Assembly (NCBI RefSeq): GCF_000245335.1
Contig: NZ_JH600286.1
Location: 372,001-436,000, forward strand
Direction: 5' to 3'
From: Bacillus mojavensis RO-H-1 = KCTC 3706
Lineage (GTDB): Bacteria > Bacillota > Bacilli > Bacillales > Bacillaceae
DNA length: 64,000 bases
Below are positions 1-8,352 of this stretch, one piece after another. The notes beneath the pieces were generated by a model that saw only the letters and a program-made list of their open reading frames with translations, was not told the origin of the DNA and ran no database searches. Numbering within the stretch: position 1 is the stretch's first letter; each line of letters opens with the position of its first letter. The position numbers and the translations under genes are program-made.

Positions 1-1328
1 AAACGTACACATTTACGATTCGGGAAAATGCGAAATGGACGAACGGAGACCCTGTGACAGCCGGAGATTTTGAATACGCTTGGAAACGGATGCTTGATCC
101 GAAAACAGGAGCATCTTCCGCGTTTCTCGGCTACTTTATTGAAGGCGGCGAAGCCTATAACAGCGGAAAAGGAAAAAGAGACGATGTGAAGGTGACGGCA
201 AAGGATGATCATACCCTTGAAGTGACACTTGCCGCGCCGCAAAAATATTTCCTGAGCGTGGTGTCAAACCCGGCGTATTTTCCGGTTAACGAAAAAGTCG
301 ATAAAGAAAATCCAAAGTGGTTTGCTGAAGCTGATACATTTGTCGGCAACGGACCGTTTAAACTGGCGGAATGGAAGCATGATGACAGCATCACAATGGA
401 AAAAAGCGATACGTACTGGGATAAAGAAACCGTTAAGCTTGACAAAGTGAAATGGGCAATGGTGAGTGACAGAAATACAGATTACCAAATGTTTCAGTCT
501 GGAGAATTGGACACAGCATACGTACCGGCTGAGCTAAGTGACCAGCTGCTGGATCAAGACAACGTGCACATCGTTGATCAGGCGGGTTTATACTTTTATC
601 GCTTTAATGTCAATATGGAGCCGTTCCAAAATGAAAACATCAGAAAAGCCTTCGCAATGGCTGTTGATCAGAAGGAAATCGTAAAATACGTCACGAAAAA
701 CAATGAAAAACCGGCACACGCTTTTGTTTCGCCCGGGTTTACACAGCCTGACGGCAAGGACTTTCGGGAAGCGGGCGGAGACCTGATCACACCAAATGAA
801 AACAAAGCGAAGCAGCTGTTAGAAAAAGGAATGAAGGAAGAGAAGTATGACAAGCTGCCTGCGGTCACGCTTACTTACAGTACGAAACCGGAGCATAAAA
901 AGATTGCTGAAGCCATCCAGCAAAAATTGAAAAATACTCTTGGCGTCGATGTGAAGCTGGCCAATATGGAGTGGAACGTGTTTTTAGAGGAGCAAAAAGC
1001 GCTTAAGTTCCAATTCTCACAAAGCTCATTTCTGCCTGATTATGCGGACCCTATCAGTTTCCTGGAAGCCTTCCAAACAGGAAATTCGATGAACCGCACA
1101 GGCTGGACCAACAAAGAATATGATCAGCTGATGAAGCAGGCGAAAAATGAAGCGGATGAAAAAACGCGTTTTTCACTCATGCATAAGGCGGAAAAGCTTC
1201 TCATCAATGAAGCACCGATCATTCCGGTTTATTTCTATAATCAGGTCAATCTGCAAAACGAACATGTAAAGGACATCGTCCGGCACCCTGTCGGCTATAT
1301 CGATTTAAAATGGGCCGATAAAAACTAA
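1..1328 (+). CDS. dppE: Dipeptide/murein-peptide-binding lipoprotein DppE, C-terminal part
   Basis: This is the extracellular solute-binding subunit (SBP family 5) of the Dpp ABC importer. The reading frame is open from base 3, so the true start and lipoprotein signal lie upstream of the window. About 441 C-terminal residues are visible, whereas family members are near 540. The stretch ending in NQVNLQNEHVKDIVRHPVG is typical of the OppA/DppE C-terminal lobe. It precedes ykfABCD in the same direction, which fits capture of cell-wall peptides for degradation by the Ykf enzymes. A strong terminator follows immediately. The assignment of DppE rather than OppA rests on the ykf neighbours. Confidence 0.93.
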   Translation, partial: TYTFTIRENAKWTNGDPVTAGDFEYAWKRMLDPKTGASSAFLGYFIEGGEAYNSGKGKRDDVKVTAKDDHTLEVTLAAPQKYFLSVVSNPAYFPVNEKVDKENPKWFAEADTFVGNGPFKLAEWKHDDSITMEKSDTYWDKETVKLDKVKWAMVSDRNTDYQMFQSGELDTAYVPAELSDQLLDQDNVHIVDQAGLYFYRFNVNMEPFQNENIRKAFAMAVDQKEIVKYVTKNNEKPAHAFVSPGFTQPDGKDFREAGGDLITPNENKAKQLLEKGMKEEKYDKLPAVTLTYSTKPEHKKIAEAIQQKLKNTLGVDVKLANMEWNVFLEEQKALKFQFSQSSFLPDYADPISFLEAFQTGNSMNRTGWTNKEYDQLMKQAKNEADEKTRFSLMHKAEKLLINEAPIIPVYFYNQVNLQNEHVKDIVRHPVGYIDLKWADKN

Positions 1329-1343
1329 CACGGCGATTGAGAA

Positions 1344-1382
1344 AATACTGCTCTCTTTATGTGAAGGAGCGGTATTTTTTCT
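1344..1382 (+). terminator. Intrinsic terminator between dppE and ykfA
   Basis: A ten-pair stem (AATACTGCTC with GAGCGGTATT) is followed by a run of T. It lies between dppE and ykfA, so it probably lowers, rather than abolishes, ykf expression from the dpp promoter. Confidence 0.75.
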
Positions 1383-1435
1383 CTTATTTGCACGTATACG
1401 TAGGGTGCAGAGCAAATGAAGGGAGCTGATCGGAG

Positions 1436-2371
1436 TTGAATCACAAGCCGAACGCACTGAAAAAAGGCGATACAGTCGGTGTCATCGCACCTGCAAGCCC
1501 GCCTGATCCGAAAAAGCTTGACACGGCGCTTTTGTTTTTAGAGGAGCTCGGCCTTCAGGTAAAGCTGGGCAAGGCGCTGAAAAACCAGCACGGCTATTTA
1601 GCGGGACAGGATGATGAGCGGCTGGCTGATCTGCACGAGATGTTCAAAGACCAGGAGGTGAAAGCGGTGCTGTGCGCATGCGGAGGCTTTGGCACGGGAC
1701 GGATCGCCTCAAGCATTGATTACAGCTTGCTCCGCAAACACCCTAAAATCTTTTGGGGATACAGTGATATTACGTTTTTACATACCGCCATCCATCAAAA
1801 CACAGGCCTCGTCACTTTTCACGGCCCGATGCTCAGCTCAGATATAGGCCTTGAAGACGTTCATCCCCTGACAAAAGCGTCGTATCAGCAGCTGTTTCAA
1901 GAGACGGTATTCACCTATACAGAAAAACTTTCTCCGCTGACGGTGCTTGTTCCGGGAAAAGCGGAAGGGGCGCTTGTCGGCGGCAATCTTTCCTTGCTGT
2001 CATCTACACTCGGCACGCCGTTTGAGATTGATACGAGGGGAAAGCTCCTGTTTATTGAAGATATTGACGAGGAGCCTTATCAAATTGACCGGATGCTGAA
2101 TCAGCTGAAAATGGCAGGGAAGCTGTCGGACGCAGCCGGCATTCTTGTTTGTGATTTTCATAATTGCATCCCGGTGAAACGGGAGAAATCTTTGACACTT
2201 GAGCAGGTGCTCGAAGATTATATTGTGTCCTCCGGAAGGCCTGCTCTTAGAGGGTTTAAGATTGGCCACTGTTCGCCGAGTATTGCCGTTCCGATCGGTG
2301 TGCACGCTGCCATGGATACAGCAAAAAAAACGGTCGTCATTGAGGCGGGCGTTTCTGGAGGGGCGCATTGA
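1436..2371 (+). CDS. ykfA: Murein tetrapeptide L,D-carboxypeptidase YkfA
   Basis: This is a cytoplasmic serine peptidase of family S66 (LdcA/MccF type) that removes the terminal D-Ala from murein tetrapeptides. The nucleophile is Ser110 in FWGYSD. The distal acid and histidine lie in the FIEDIDEEPYQIDR region (near residue 210) and KIGHCSP (near 275). At 311 residues it is family length. It starts with TTG, after a GGAG-type ribosome site; an upstream ATG at 1415 runs into a stop. The end overlaps the region upstream of ykfB, which indicates translational coupling within a murein-peptide salvage operon. Confidence 0.93.
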   Translation: MNHKPNALKKGDTVGVIAPASPPDPKKLDTALLFLEELGLQVKLGKALKNQHGYLAGQDDERLADLHEMFKDQEVKAVLCACGGFGTGRIASSIDYSLLRKHPKIFWGYSDITFLHTAIHQNTGLVTFHGPMLSSDIGLEDVHPLTKASYQQLFQETVFTYTEKLSPLTVLVPGKAEGALVGGNLSLLSSTLGTPFEIDTRGKLLFIEDIDEEPYQIDRMLNQLKMAGKLSDAAGILVCDFHNCIPVKREKSLTLEQVLEDYIVSSGRPALRGFKIGHCSPSIAVPIGVHAAMDTAKKTVVIEAGVSGGAH

Positions 2372-2373
2372 GT

Positions 2374-3474
2374 ATGAAAATAATAAAAATAGACACAAAA
2401 CGAGTCGCCGTGCCGCTGACAAAGCCGTTTAAAACGGCGCTTCGCACAGTGTATACAGCTGAATCTGTGATCGTAACGATCACTTATGACAATGGCGCAA
2501 TCGGATGGGGAGAAGCGCCTCCGACGATTGTGATTACCGGAGACAGCATGGACAGTATCGAAAGTGCGATACACAACGTCCTAAAGCCGGCACTGCTTGG
2601 AAGAAGCCTGTCCGGGTGCGAGGCCATTCTGCATGACATCCAGCATCTTCTGGCAGGAAATCAAAGCGCAAAAGCAGCTGTGGAAATGGCTGTATACGAC
2701 GGCTGGGCGCAGATGGGCGGGCAGCCGCTTTACCAAATGCTCGGCGGATATCGAAGCACGCTTGAAACGGACTACACCGTCAGTGTGAACCCGCCTGAAG
2801 AGATGGCGGCGGATGCAGAGCGTTTTCTTAAACAAGGCTTTCAAACGCTAAAAATAAAGGTTGGCAGAGATGACATTGAGACAGATATCGCCCGTATTCA
2901 AGAAGTCAGAAAACGGGTCGGGCCTGGGGCGAAGCTTCGTTTGGATGCCAATCAGGGATGGGCGCCGAAAGAAGCGGTAACCGCTATTCGGAAAATGGAG
3001 GATACTGGCCTGGACATTGAGCTTGTCGAACAGCCTGTCCATAAGGATGATCTTGCCGGGCTCAAGAAAGTGACGGATGCAACGGACACGCCAATCATGG
3101 CTGATGAAAGTGTATTTACTCCGCGACAGGCATTCGAAGTCCTTCAAACCCGCAGCGCAGACCTGATCAATATTAAATTGATGAAGGCAGGAGGAATCAG
3201 CGGAGCAGAGAAAATTAATGCCATGGCAGAGATTTGCGGGGTGGAGTGCATGGTCGGCAGCATGATCGAAACAAAGCTCGGCATTACAGCTGCGGCGCAT
3301 TTCGCGGCAAGCAAAAAAAACGTTACGCGCTTTGATTTCGATGCCCCGCTCATGCTGAAAACGGATTTGATCAAGGGCGGAATTGTATACAGCGGCAGCA
3401 CGATTACGTTGCCAGACAAACCGGGTCTTGGCATTACAGGAGTTGTGCTTCAGAAAGGAGAAACGGAGACATGA
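2374..3474 (+). CDS. ykfB: L-Ala-D/L-Glu epimerase YkfB
   Basis: This enolase-superfamily (muconate-lactonizing subgroup) enzyme epimerises L-Ala-D-Glu from murein to L-Ala-L-Glu so that ordinary peptidases can use it. Visible hallmarks are the TLKIKVG lysine pair (near 160), metal ligands in RLDANQGW, ELVEQPV and IMADESV, and the second general acid/base lysine in NIKLMKAGG. The ATG at 2374 matches the known 366-residue family start; an in-frame TTG six bases upstream is possible. It overlaps the start of ykfC by 4 bases, so the two genes are coupled. Confidence 0.94.
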   Translation: MKIIKIDTKRVAVPLTKPFKTALRTVYTAESVIVTITYDNGAIGWGEAPPTIVITGDSMDSIESAIHNVLKPALLGRSLSGCEAILHDIQHLLAGNQSAKAAVEMAVYDGWAQMGGQPLYQMLGGYRSTLETDYTVSVNPPEEMAADAERFLKQGFQTLKIKVGRDDIETDIARIQEVRKRVGPGAKLRLDANQGWAPKEAVTAIRKMEDTGLDIELVEQPVHKDDLAGLKKVTDATDTPIMADESVFTPRQAFEVLQTRSADLINIKLMKAGGISGAEKINAMAEICGVECMVGSMIETKLGITAAAHFAASKKNVTRFDFDAPLMLKTDLIKGGIVYSGSTITLPDKPGLGITGVVLQKGETET

Positions 3475-4361
3475 ACCATACTGTTATATCAGCAGTTGCC
3501 AACATATGGACGACGCCTGATTCACCTCGTCCATTTGATCACACAATGCTCGATCCAACCGTGTCGATCAGAGAATGGCTCAAGAGCATGACCTATGATC
3601 AGCGGCTTGGGTTATGTAAAGATAATGTGATCCAAACGCAGGTTCTCTTTGGCGAGGAGGTGCTGGTCACGGCGGAACAGGATGAATGGGTGTCTGTCAT
3701 TGTGCCCGGCCAGTCATCCCGCAAGGATAAACGCGGATATCCGGGCTGGATGAAAAAGAACCAGCTGATAAACACAAATCTCACACAATCGAATCACACC
3801 GTGTCGATCAGCAAACCAACAGCTTTTTTGTATGGGGATACCCGAGAAAAGGAAATTGAACTGAGCTTCTTAACTGCTCTGCCTCTGATTGGTGAAGTGG
3901 ATGGCTTTTTCAAAGTAGCGACTCCTATTGGAGATAGGCTTCTGAGACAAACTGATGCGGAGCTTGTTCAGCATAAGAAAGGAACGGCCAAAGACATCAT
4001 TCAGACAGGGGCATGTTTTCTTGGACTTCCTTATTTATGGGGAGGTATAAGCGGATTTGGATTTGACTGCTCTGGTTTTATGTACAGCTTATTTAAAGCC
4101 AATGGGTACAGTATTCCCCGTGATGCGGGAGACCAGGCGAAAACAGGGAAGAAAGTGCCGCTTCACGACATCGGTGCCGGTGATCTGCTATTTTTTGCAT
4201 ATGAAGAAGGAAAAGGAGCAATTCATCACGTGGGTCTGTCCATAGGAGACGGAAAAATGCTTCATTCTCCTAAGACAGGGAAATCGATCGAAATCATCAC
4301 GCTGAAAAATACAGAATATGAAAAAGAGCTTTGTGCGGCACGCCGCTGTTTTTCAGAATGA
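3471..4361 (+). CDS. ykfC: Gamma-D-glutamyl-L-amino acid endopeptidase YkfC (NlpC/P60)
   Basis: This cysteine peptidase cuts the gamma-D-Glu-diamino acid bond in murein peptides that carry a free N-terminal L-Ala. Two SH3b-like segments occupy roughly residues 1-160. The NlpC/P60 domain follows, with catalytic Cys200 in FGFDCSGF and the histidine in IHHVGLSIGDG. No signal peptide is apparent, consistent with a cytoplasmic role in recycling imported peptides. ATGA overlap with ykfB and a 12-base gap to ykfD place it inside the operon. Confidence 0.93.
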   Translation: MNHTVISAVANIWTTPDSPRPFDHTMLDPTVSIREWLKSMTYDQRLGLCKDNVIQTQVLFGEEVLVTAEQDEWVSVIVPGQSSRKDKRGYPGWMKKNQLINTNLTQSNHTVSISKPTAFLYGDTREKEIELSFLTALPLIGEVDGFFKVATPIGDRLLRQTDAELVQHKKGTAKDIIQTGACFLGLPYLWGGISGFGFDCSGFMYSLFKANGYSIPRDAGDQAKTGKKVPLHDIGAGDLLFFAYEEGKGAIHHVGLSIGDGKMLHSPKTGKSIEIITLKNTEYEKELCAARRCFSE

Positions 4362-4373
4362 GGAGGGAGACAC

Positions 4374-5357
4374 ATGACACCACTGCTAGAGGTCAGTCAG
4401 CTGAAAATGCATTTTGACGCAGGGAAAAAGCGAACAGTCAAAGCGGTCGACGGGGTAACCTTCCAGGTTCATGAGGGGGAGACGTTCGGGCTTGTCGGGG
4501 AATCCGGCTGTGGGAAATCAACCTTGGGAAGAGTGCTGATGCGTCTATACCATCCCACAGAAGGAAGCGTCAAATACCGCGGAACCAATCTTCACGCCCT
4601 CAGTGAGAAAGAGCAGTTTGCCTATAACCGCAAACTGCAGATGATTTTTCAGGACCCTTATGCATCACTCAATCCGAGGATGACAGTTCGAGACATCATT
4701 CTAGAGCCGATGGAAATTCACAATCTTTACAATACTCATAAAGCGCGGCTTCTTGTTGTGGACGAGCTGCTTGAAGCAGTAGGGCTGCACCCGGATTTCG
4801 GCAGCCGTTACCCACATGAATTCAGCGGAGGTCAAAGGCAGAGGATCGGGATTGCCAGAGCGCTGTCATTGAATCCGGAGTTCATCGTAGCGGACGAACC
4901 AATTTCTGCGCTTGATGTGTCGGTTCAGGCGCAAGTGGTCAACCTGCTGAAGCGGCTTCAAAAAGAAAAAGGGCTCACGTTTCTGTTTATTGCCCATGAT
5001 TTATCGATGGTAAAGCATATCAGCGACAGGATCGGCGTTATGTACTTAGGCCACATGATGGAAATTACAGATAGCGGCACATTGTATCGTGAACCGTTGC
5101 ACCCGTATACGAAGGCGCTGCTGTCTTCGATTCCGATTCCGGACCCTGAGTTAGAGGACAAGCGTGAGCGCATTATTTTAAAAGGGGAGCTGCCGAGTCC
5201 GGTTCATCCGCCGAGTGGCTGTGTGTTTCGGACGCGCTGCCCGGAGGCGATGCCTGAATGCGGGGAATCACGCCCTTTGCTTCAAGAAATCGAAGCCGGC
5301 CGTTTCGTTGCCTGCCATTTATATCGAAATGCTGAAACGAAAGAAAAGGTGAGATAA
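4374..5357 (+). CDS. ykfD: Oligopeptide ABC transporter ATP-binding protein YkfD
   Basis: This is an OppF/DppF-type ATPase of 327 residues. Walker A is GESGCGKST (near 42), the signature is FSGGQRQR, and Walker B is FIVADEPISALD. The C-terminal oligopeptide-importer extension has HPYTKALLSSIP and a Cys-rich tail (GCVFRTRCPEAMPEC) that resembles the iron-sulfur-type tail of this subfamily. As last gene of dpp-ykf it may supply a second ATPase for the Dpp permease; that partnership is inferred from position. Confidence 0.93.
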   Translation: MTPLLEVSQLKMHFDAGKKRTVKAVDGVTFQVHEGETFGLVGESGCGKSTLGRVLMRLYHPTEGSVKYRGTNLHALSEKEQFAYNRKLQMIFQDPYASLNPRMTVRDIILEPMEIHNLYNTHKARLLVVDELLEAVGLHPDFGSRYPHEFSGGQRQRIGIARALSLNPEFIVADEPISALDVSVQAQVVNLLKRLQKEKGLTFLFIAHDLSMVKHISDRIGVMYLGHMMEITDSGTLYREPLHPYTKALLSSIPIPDPELEDKRERIILKGELPSPVHPPSGCVFRTRCPEAMPECGESRPLLQEIEAGRFVACHLYRNAETKEKVR

Positions 5358-5360
5358 ATA

Positions 5361-5397
5361 AAAAGCTGGCTCCGCTATTAGGAGCCAGCTTTCTTTT
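5361..5397. terminator. Bidirectional terminator between ykfD and pgl
   Basis: The stem AAAGCTGGCTCC/GGAGCCAGCTTT has a 7-base loop with T/A tracts on both sides. It separates convergent ykfD and pgl. Confidence 0.85.
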
Positions 5398-6445
5398 ATG
5401 ATTGCTGTAAAAATTTCACGCACACCGGATAAGGGACAGAAACGGTTGAAGGAAGCAGTGTCAGCCGGCCTGTCTCTGTGTCTCTTTCAAACAATACGAG
5501 ATTGCCTGTTTCTTCGTTTGAAGCGACAAGGAAGGACTCCGTTGGATCCAGCACAAAGTCACGAGGCCAGTTTCCTTCAGTCGACACTCTTTCCACAAAT
5601 GCCAGCTCGCCTGAATATTGATTCACTTCAAACACAGCGATACTGTCATGCCCGCGGTTTGCTACGTAAACAAAACGGCCGTCCTGAGTGACATGAATGG
5701 CGCTTCCCTGGCTGTTATCTGTGAAATCATCAGGAATGGCAGAGACGACTTGAAGTTCTCTGAATTCGCAGGCTGTCGGATTGTATTCAAGCGCAATTAC
5801 TTCATTGCTTAATTCTGTCATGACATAAGCGTACTTTTCTTTTGGGTGAAAAGCGATATGACGAGGGCCTGCACCTGGAGCGAAGGAATGACTACCAGAT
5901 TCCTTCAATTCACCGTCTTTTAGTTGATAGGTGTACAGCTTATCTGTCCCTAAGTCAACCGCTACAACATAATTATGTTCAGGTGTAAAGCCCGCATAGT
6001 GTGTATGCGGCTTTTCCTGTCTTTCATGCGGACCCTTTCCTGTATGGGCGGCTTCTGAAGCGGGGGACTGCAAACCTCCGTCTTTTTGAACCGGAAAAGC
6101 GTGCACCTTCCCGCTGTGATAGTTGGCTGTCAATACGTATTGCTGATGATCATCGACGCTTACATGACATGGCGATGGGCCATCGATTAACTGATGATTC
6201 AGAAATGTTAATTCGCCGCTGTTTTTATCGATTTGATAGGCAGCAACACCGCCTATTCCGTCTGCTTTTTCAATTGAATAAAGAATCGTGTTGTCTTTAT
6301 TCGGCGTCACATATGTGGGGTTTCCCAGCTTTGCAGCAAGCTTTGGCTCGCTGAGTGTTTTTGTGTCAGTATCCAGCTCAAATGAATAAATGCCTTCACT
6401 TCCGCCTTTTGTATATGTTCCGACATATCCTATGTACTTTGTCAT
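5396..6445 (-). CDS. pgl: 6-phosphogluconolactonase (beta-propeller type)
   Basis: This 349-residue member of the YbhE/YkgB lactonase family forms a seven-bladed beta propeller and hydrolyses 6-phosphogluconolactone in the oxidative pentose phosphate pathway. Family hallmarks include YVGTYTKGGSEGIY at the N-terminus, GPSPCHVSVD, GAGPRHIAFHP, and the late NWPRDFVLDPTE. The gene is monocistronic, convergent with ykfD, and lies downstream of ykgA on the same strand with about 90 bases between them. The symbol ykgB is a synonym. Confidence 0.92.
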   Translation of the reverse strand: MTKYIGYVGTYTKGGSEGIYSFELDTDTKTLSEPKLAAKLGNPTYVTPNKDNTILYSIEKADGIGGVAAYQIDKNSGELTFLNHQLIDGPSPCHVSVDDHQQYVLTANYHSGKVHAFPVQKDGGLQSPASEAAHTGKGPHERQEKPHTHYAGFTPEHNYVVAVDLGTDKLYTYQLKDGELKESGSHSFAPGAGPRHIAFHPKEKYAYVMTELSNEVIALEYNPTACEFRELQVVSAIPDDFTDNSQGSAIHVTQDGRFVYVANRGHDSIAVFEVNQYSGELAFVERVSTEGNWPRDFVLDPTESFLVASNEETGNLVLFERDTETGRLTLLPSTVSVPYPVCVKFLQQS

Positions 6446-6534
6446 GCAATTTCCCCCTTAAAAATGATGTCATCTCTATATTAACGTATCTTAGTGAAAT
6501 ACGCTGTTTAAAACATGAAAAAGGGGAATATTCT

Positions 6535-7395
6535 TCATTCGCCTCGAATGAGCGGCATCGTACAGCATCTGAAGGCACCGCCTGATTTGATAATTTCTGA
6601 CAAGTCAATTTCGATGATGTGATAGCCTCTTTTGGATAATTCACGATTGACATGACGATTGCCCGGCAGGCTGATGATAGTCTTTCTGCCGATAGACAGG
6701 ACATTGGTGCCAAGTGTAAATTGTTCGTTTTCCGGTACCTCAATGAGATTGTAACGGTCTGCCAGCATATCGACTTCCTGCTGCGGAAGGGCTTCAGGGT
6801 AGATTAACGCTTCGCTTTCAGAAATGATATTAAATACGCAGTCCAAATGCAGAAATTTTTCATGGAGCGGAACTGGGATAATGGTGTATTCAGGAAGCTC
6901 TTCTTGCAGCTGGCCGACCGCTGAGATGTCCGTCCGCTGGCTGATTCCGACATAAACGGTATCACCATCTATGACGACGTCACCGCCTTCAATGCTAGTA
7001 TCGAGCATCCGGGTATAAGGAATCCCTTGATTGTGGAAAAATTCTTTTATCACAGCTTCTTCCCCTTGGCGAATGGGCTCAGTCATGCTGGAAAGAAAGG
7101 CTTTTTCCCCGATGACAAAACCGATATCCCGGGTAAATACCTGCTCAGGCAGTCCGTGTTGAACAGGCAAAAGGATGACCTCAATACTGTGTGACCTGAG
7201 CTCTTCTACTAAGCGGCTGTGCTGCTCTTTGGCGGTTTTGACCTGAATATTGTCATCTTCAAACTGTTTCTGGGTTTCATTAATCACGTCCTTAATTGTC
7301 ATATGCTCGGGTTTGCATAAAATAACTTTCTTCAAAGTGCCATATTCTGTTTGGCATACGGTTTTGTGCTGATGTTTTGGTACGGATACATCCAT
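6535..7395 (-). CDS. ykgA: Dimethylargininase/amidinotransferase-family hydrolase YkgA
   Basis: This is a guanidino-group-modifying enzyme of the DDAH/arginine deiminase superfamily. The catalytic histidine appears in FLHLDCVFNI and the nucleophilic cysteine in the C-terminal GGAFRCCTMPL. An N-terminal QTEYGTLKKVILCKP segment is typical. It is predicted to be cytoplasmic and to hydrolyse methylated arginine or a related guanidino compound; the exact substrate cannot be read from sequence. A GGAG-type ribosome site precedes the ATG. Confidence 0.85.
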   Translation of the reverse strand: MDVSVPKHQHKTVCQTEYGTLKKVILCKPEHMTIKDVINETQKQFEDDNIQVKTAKEQHSRLVEELRSHSIEVILLPVQHGLPEQVFTRDIGFVIGEKAFLSSMTEPIRQGEEAVIKEFFHNQGIPYTRMLDTSIEGGDVVIDGDTVYVGISQRTDISAVGQLQEELPEYTIIPVPLHEKFLHLDCVFNIISESEALIYPEALPQQEVDMLADRYNLIEVPENEQFTLGTNVLSIGRKTIISLPGNRHVNRELSKRGYHIIEIDLSEIIKSGGAFRCCTMPLIRGE

Positions 7396-7581
7396 TTGTT
7401 TCTCCTCCTGACCGTGTGAAATACGTATATTATTCCCTCATCATCCTGATCATTAAACATTCCAGAAAGAAAATCTCACAGACAAACCATTTTAAATTTT
7501 AGACAAATGGATGAGAATATTGTTTAATAGGAGAATATGAGTGCATTTACTAATCGATCAGACATCAAAGGGGAGAAAGGT

Positions 7582-8100
7582 ATGGAAGCACAGGAAACAA
7601 AATTTTGTAAAGAGTCAAAGGTTGTAAAAACCAGCAGGGTATTCCCTCTTGATACAAACAATCATAATACGCTGTTTGGCGGAAAACTGATGAGTTATAT
7701 CGATGATATTGCGTCTATTTCCGCAGCGCGCCATTGCAGACGTGATACGGTAACGGCTTCGATGGACTCTGTCGATTTTCTGAAACCGATCGGGCAAAGG
7801 GAGTCTGTCTGCTTGGAATCTTATGTGACGTGGGTGGGCACATCTTCCATGGAGGTGTTTGTGAAAGTCATCAAAGAGCATCTGATGACTGGTGAAAGGG
7901 AACTCGCCGCGACATCCTTTTTGACCTTTGTCGCATTAGACTCCAACGGCAAGCCGGTGCCTGTGCCGAGAGTTGTACCGGAGACAGAAGAGGAAATCAT
8001 GCTGCATAACACAGCGGTTCAGCGTGCAAGTGAACGGAAAAACCGAAAAAAACACAGTCAAGCGCTGGCAAATGCGCTTGGAACAGACAAGCCTTGGTAA
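7582..8100 (+). CDS. ykhA: Acyl-CoA thioesterase YkhA (hotdog fold)
   Basis: The 172-residue protein starting MEAQETKFCKES carries the acyl-CoA thioesterase signature HNTLFGGKLMSYID, with the catalytic Asn/Asp region, and the second strand block DSVDFLKPIGQRESV. It would hydrolyse acyl-CoAs in the cytoplasm, probably as a hexamer like its relatives. The internal ATG at 7582 is chosen over an upstream in-frame ATG at 7537 because it has a good ribosome site (AAAGGGGAGAAAGG) and the usual family length. A terminator follows. Confidence 0.9.
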   Translation: MEAQETKFCKESKVVKTSRVFPLDTNNHNTLFGGKLMSYIDDIASISAARHCRRDTVTASMDSVDFLKPIGQRESVCLESYVTWVGTSSMEVFVKVIKEHLMTGERELAATSFLTFVALDSNGKPVPVPRVVPETEEEIMLHNTAVQRASERKNRKKHSQALANALGTDKPW

Positions 8101-8106
8101 ACATGA

Positions 8107-8137
8107 AACCCAAAACAAATTTGTTTTGGGTTTTTTT
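8107..8137 (+). terminator. Terminator after ykhA
   Basis: The inverted repeat AACCCAAAACAAA/TTTGTTTTGGGTT is followed by T7. Confidence 0.85.
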
Positions 8138-8299
8138 GTGCCTTCGGATTATTTCGCTGCTGATGCTGATAAACCACAAAAATTAGTCCGTTTTTGCTAG
8201 GGAATTCTATACAAAAGCAACAATTGTCACGTTAAATTGATAATTTTGTGGCAACTTTTTTAAAGATTCATTTTAAATATATCTTTTAAGGGCGAGATC

Positions 8300-8329
8300 A
8301 TGTATTTTAAAGGTATATTTAAAATACAT
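8300..8329. promoter_or_regulatory. Palindromic operator upstream of hmp, probable NsrR site
   Basis: Perfect 12-base arms, ATGTATTTTAAA and TTTAAAATACAT, flank a 6-base spacer and end 23 bases before the hmp start. NsrR represses hmp in B. subtilis through an AT-rich palindrome of this type, and ResD also acts at this promoter. The site identity is inferred from location and form. Confidence 0.75.
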
Positions 8330-8352
8330 CTTTTCGGAAGGGTTGTTAAACG

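Noticed and set aside
1392..1401. Perfect 10-base palindrome ACGTATACGT before ykfA
   Set aside because: It is short, does not match a CodY or other operator I know, and can arise by chance.
5398..6354. Open frames on the plus strand inside pgl
   Set aside because: They lack ribosome sites and family features and lie fully within a conserved gene on the other strand.
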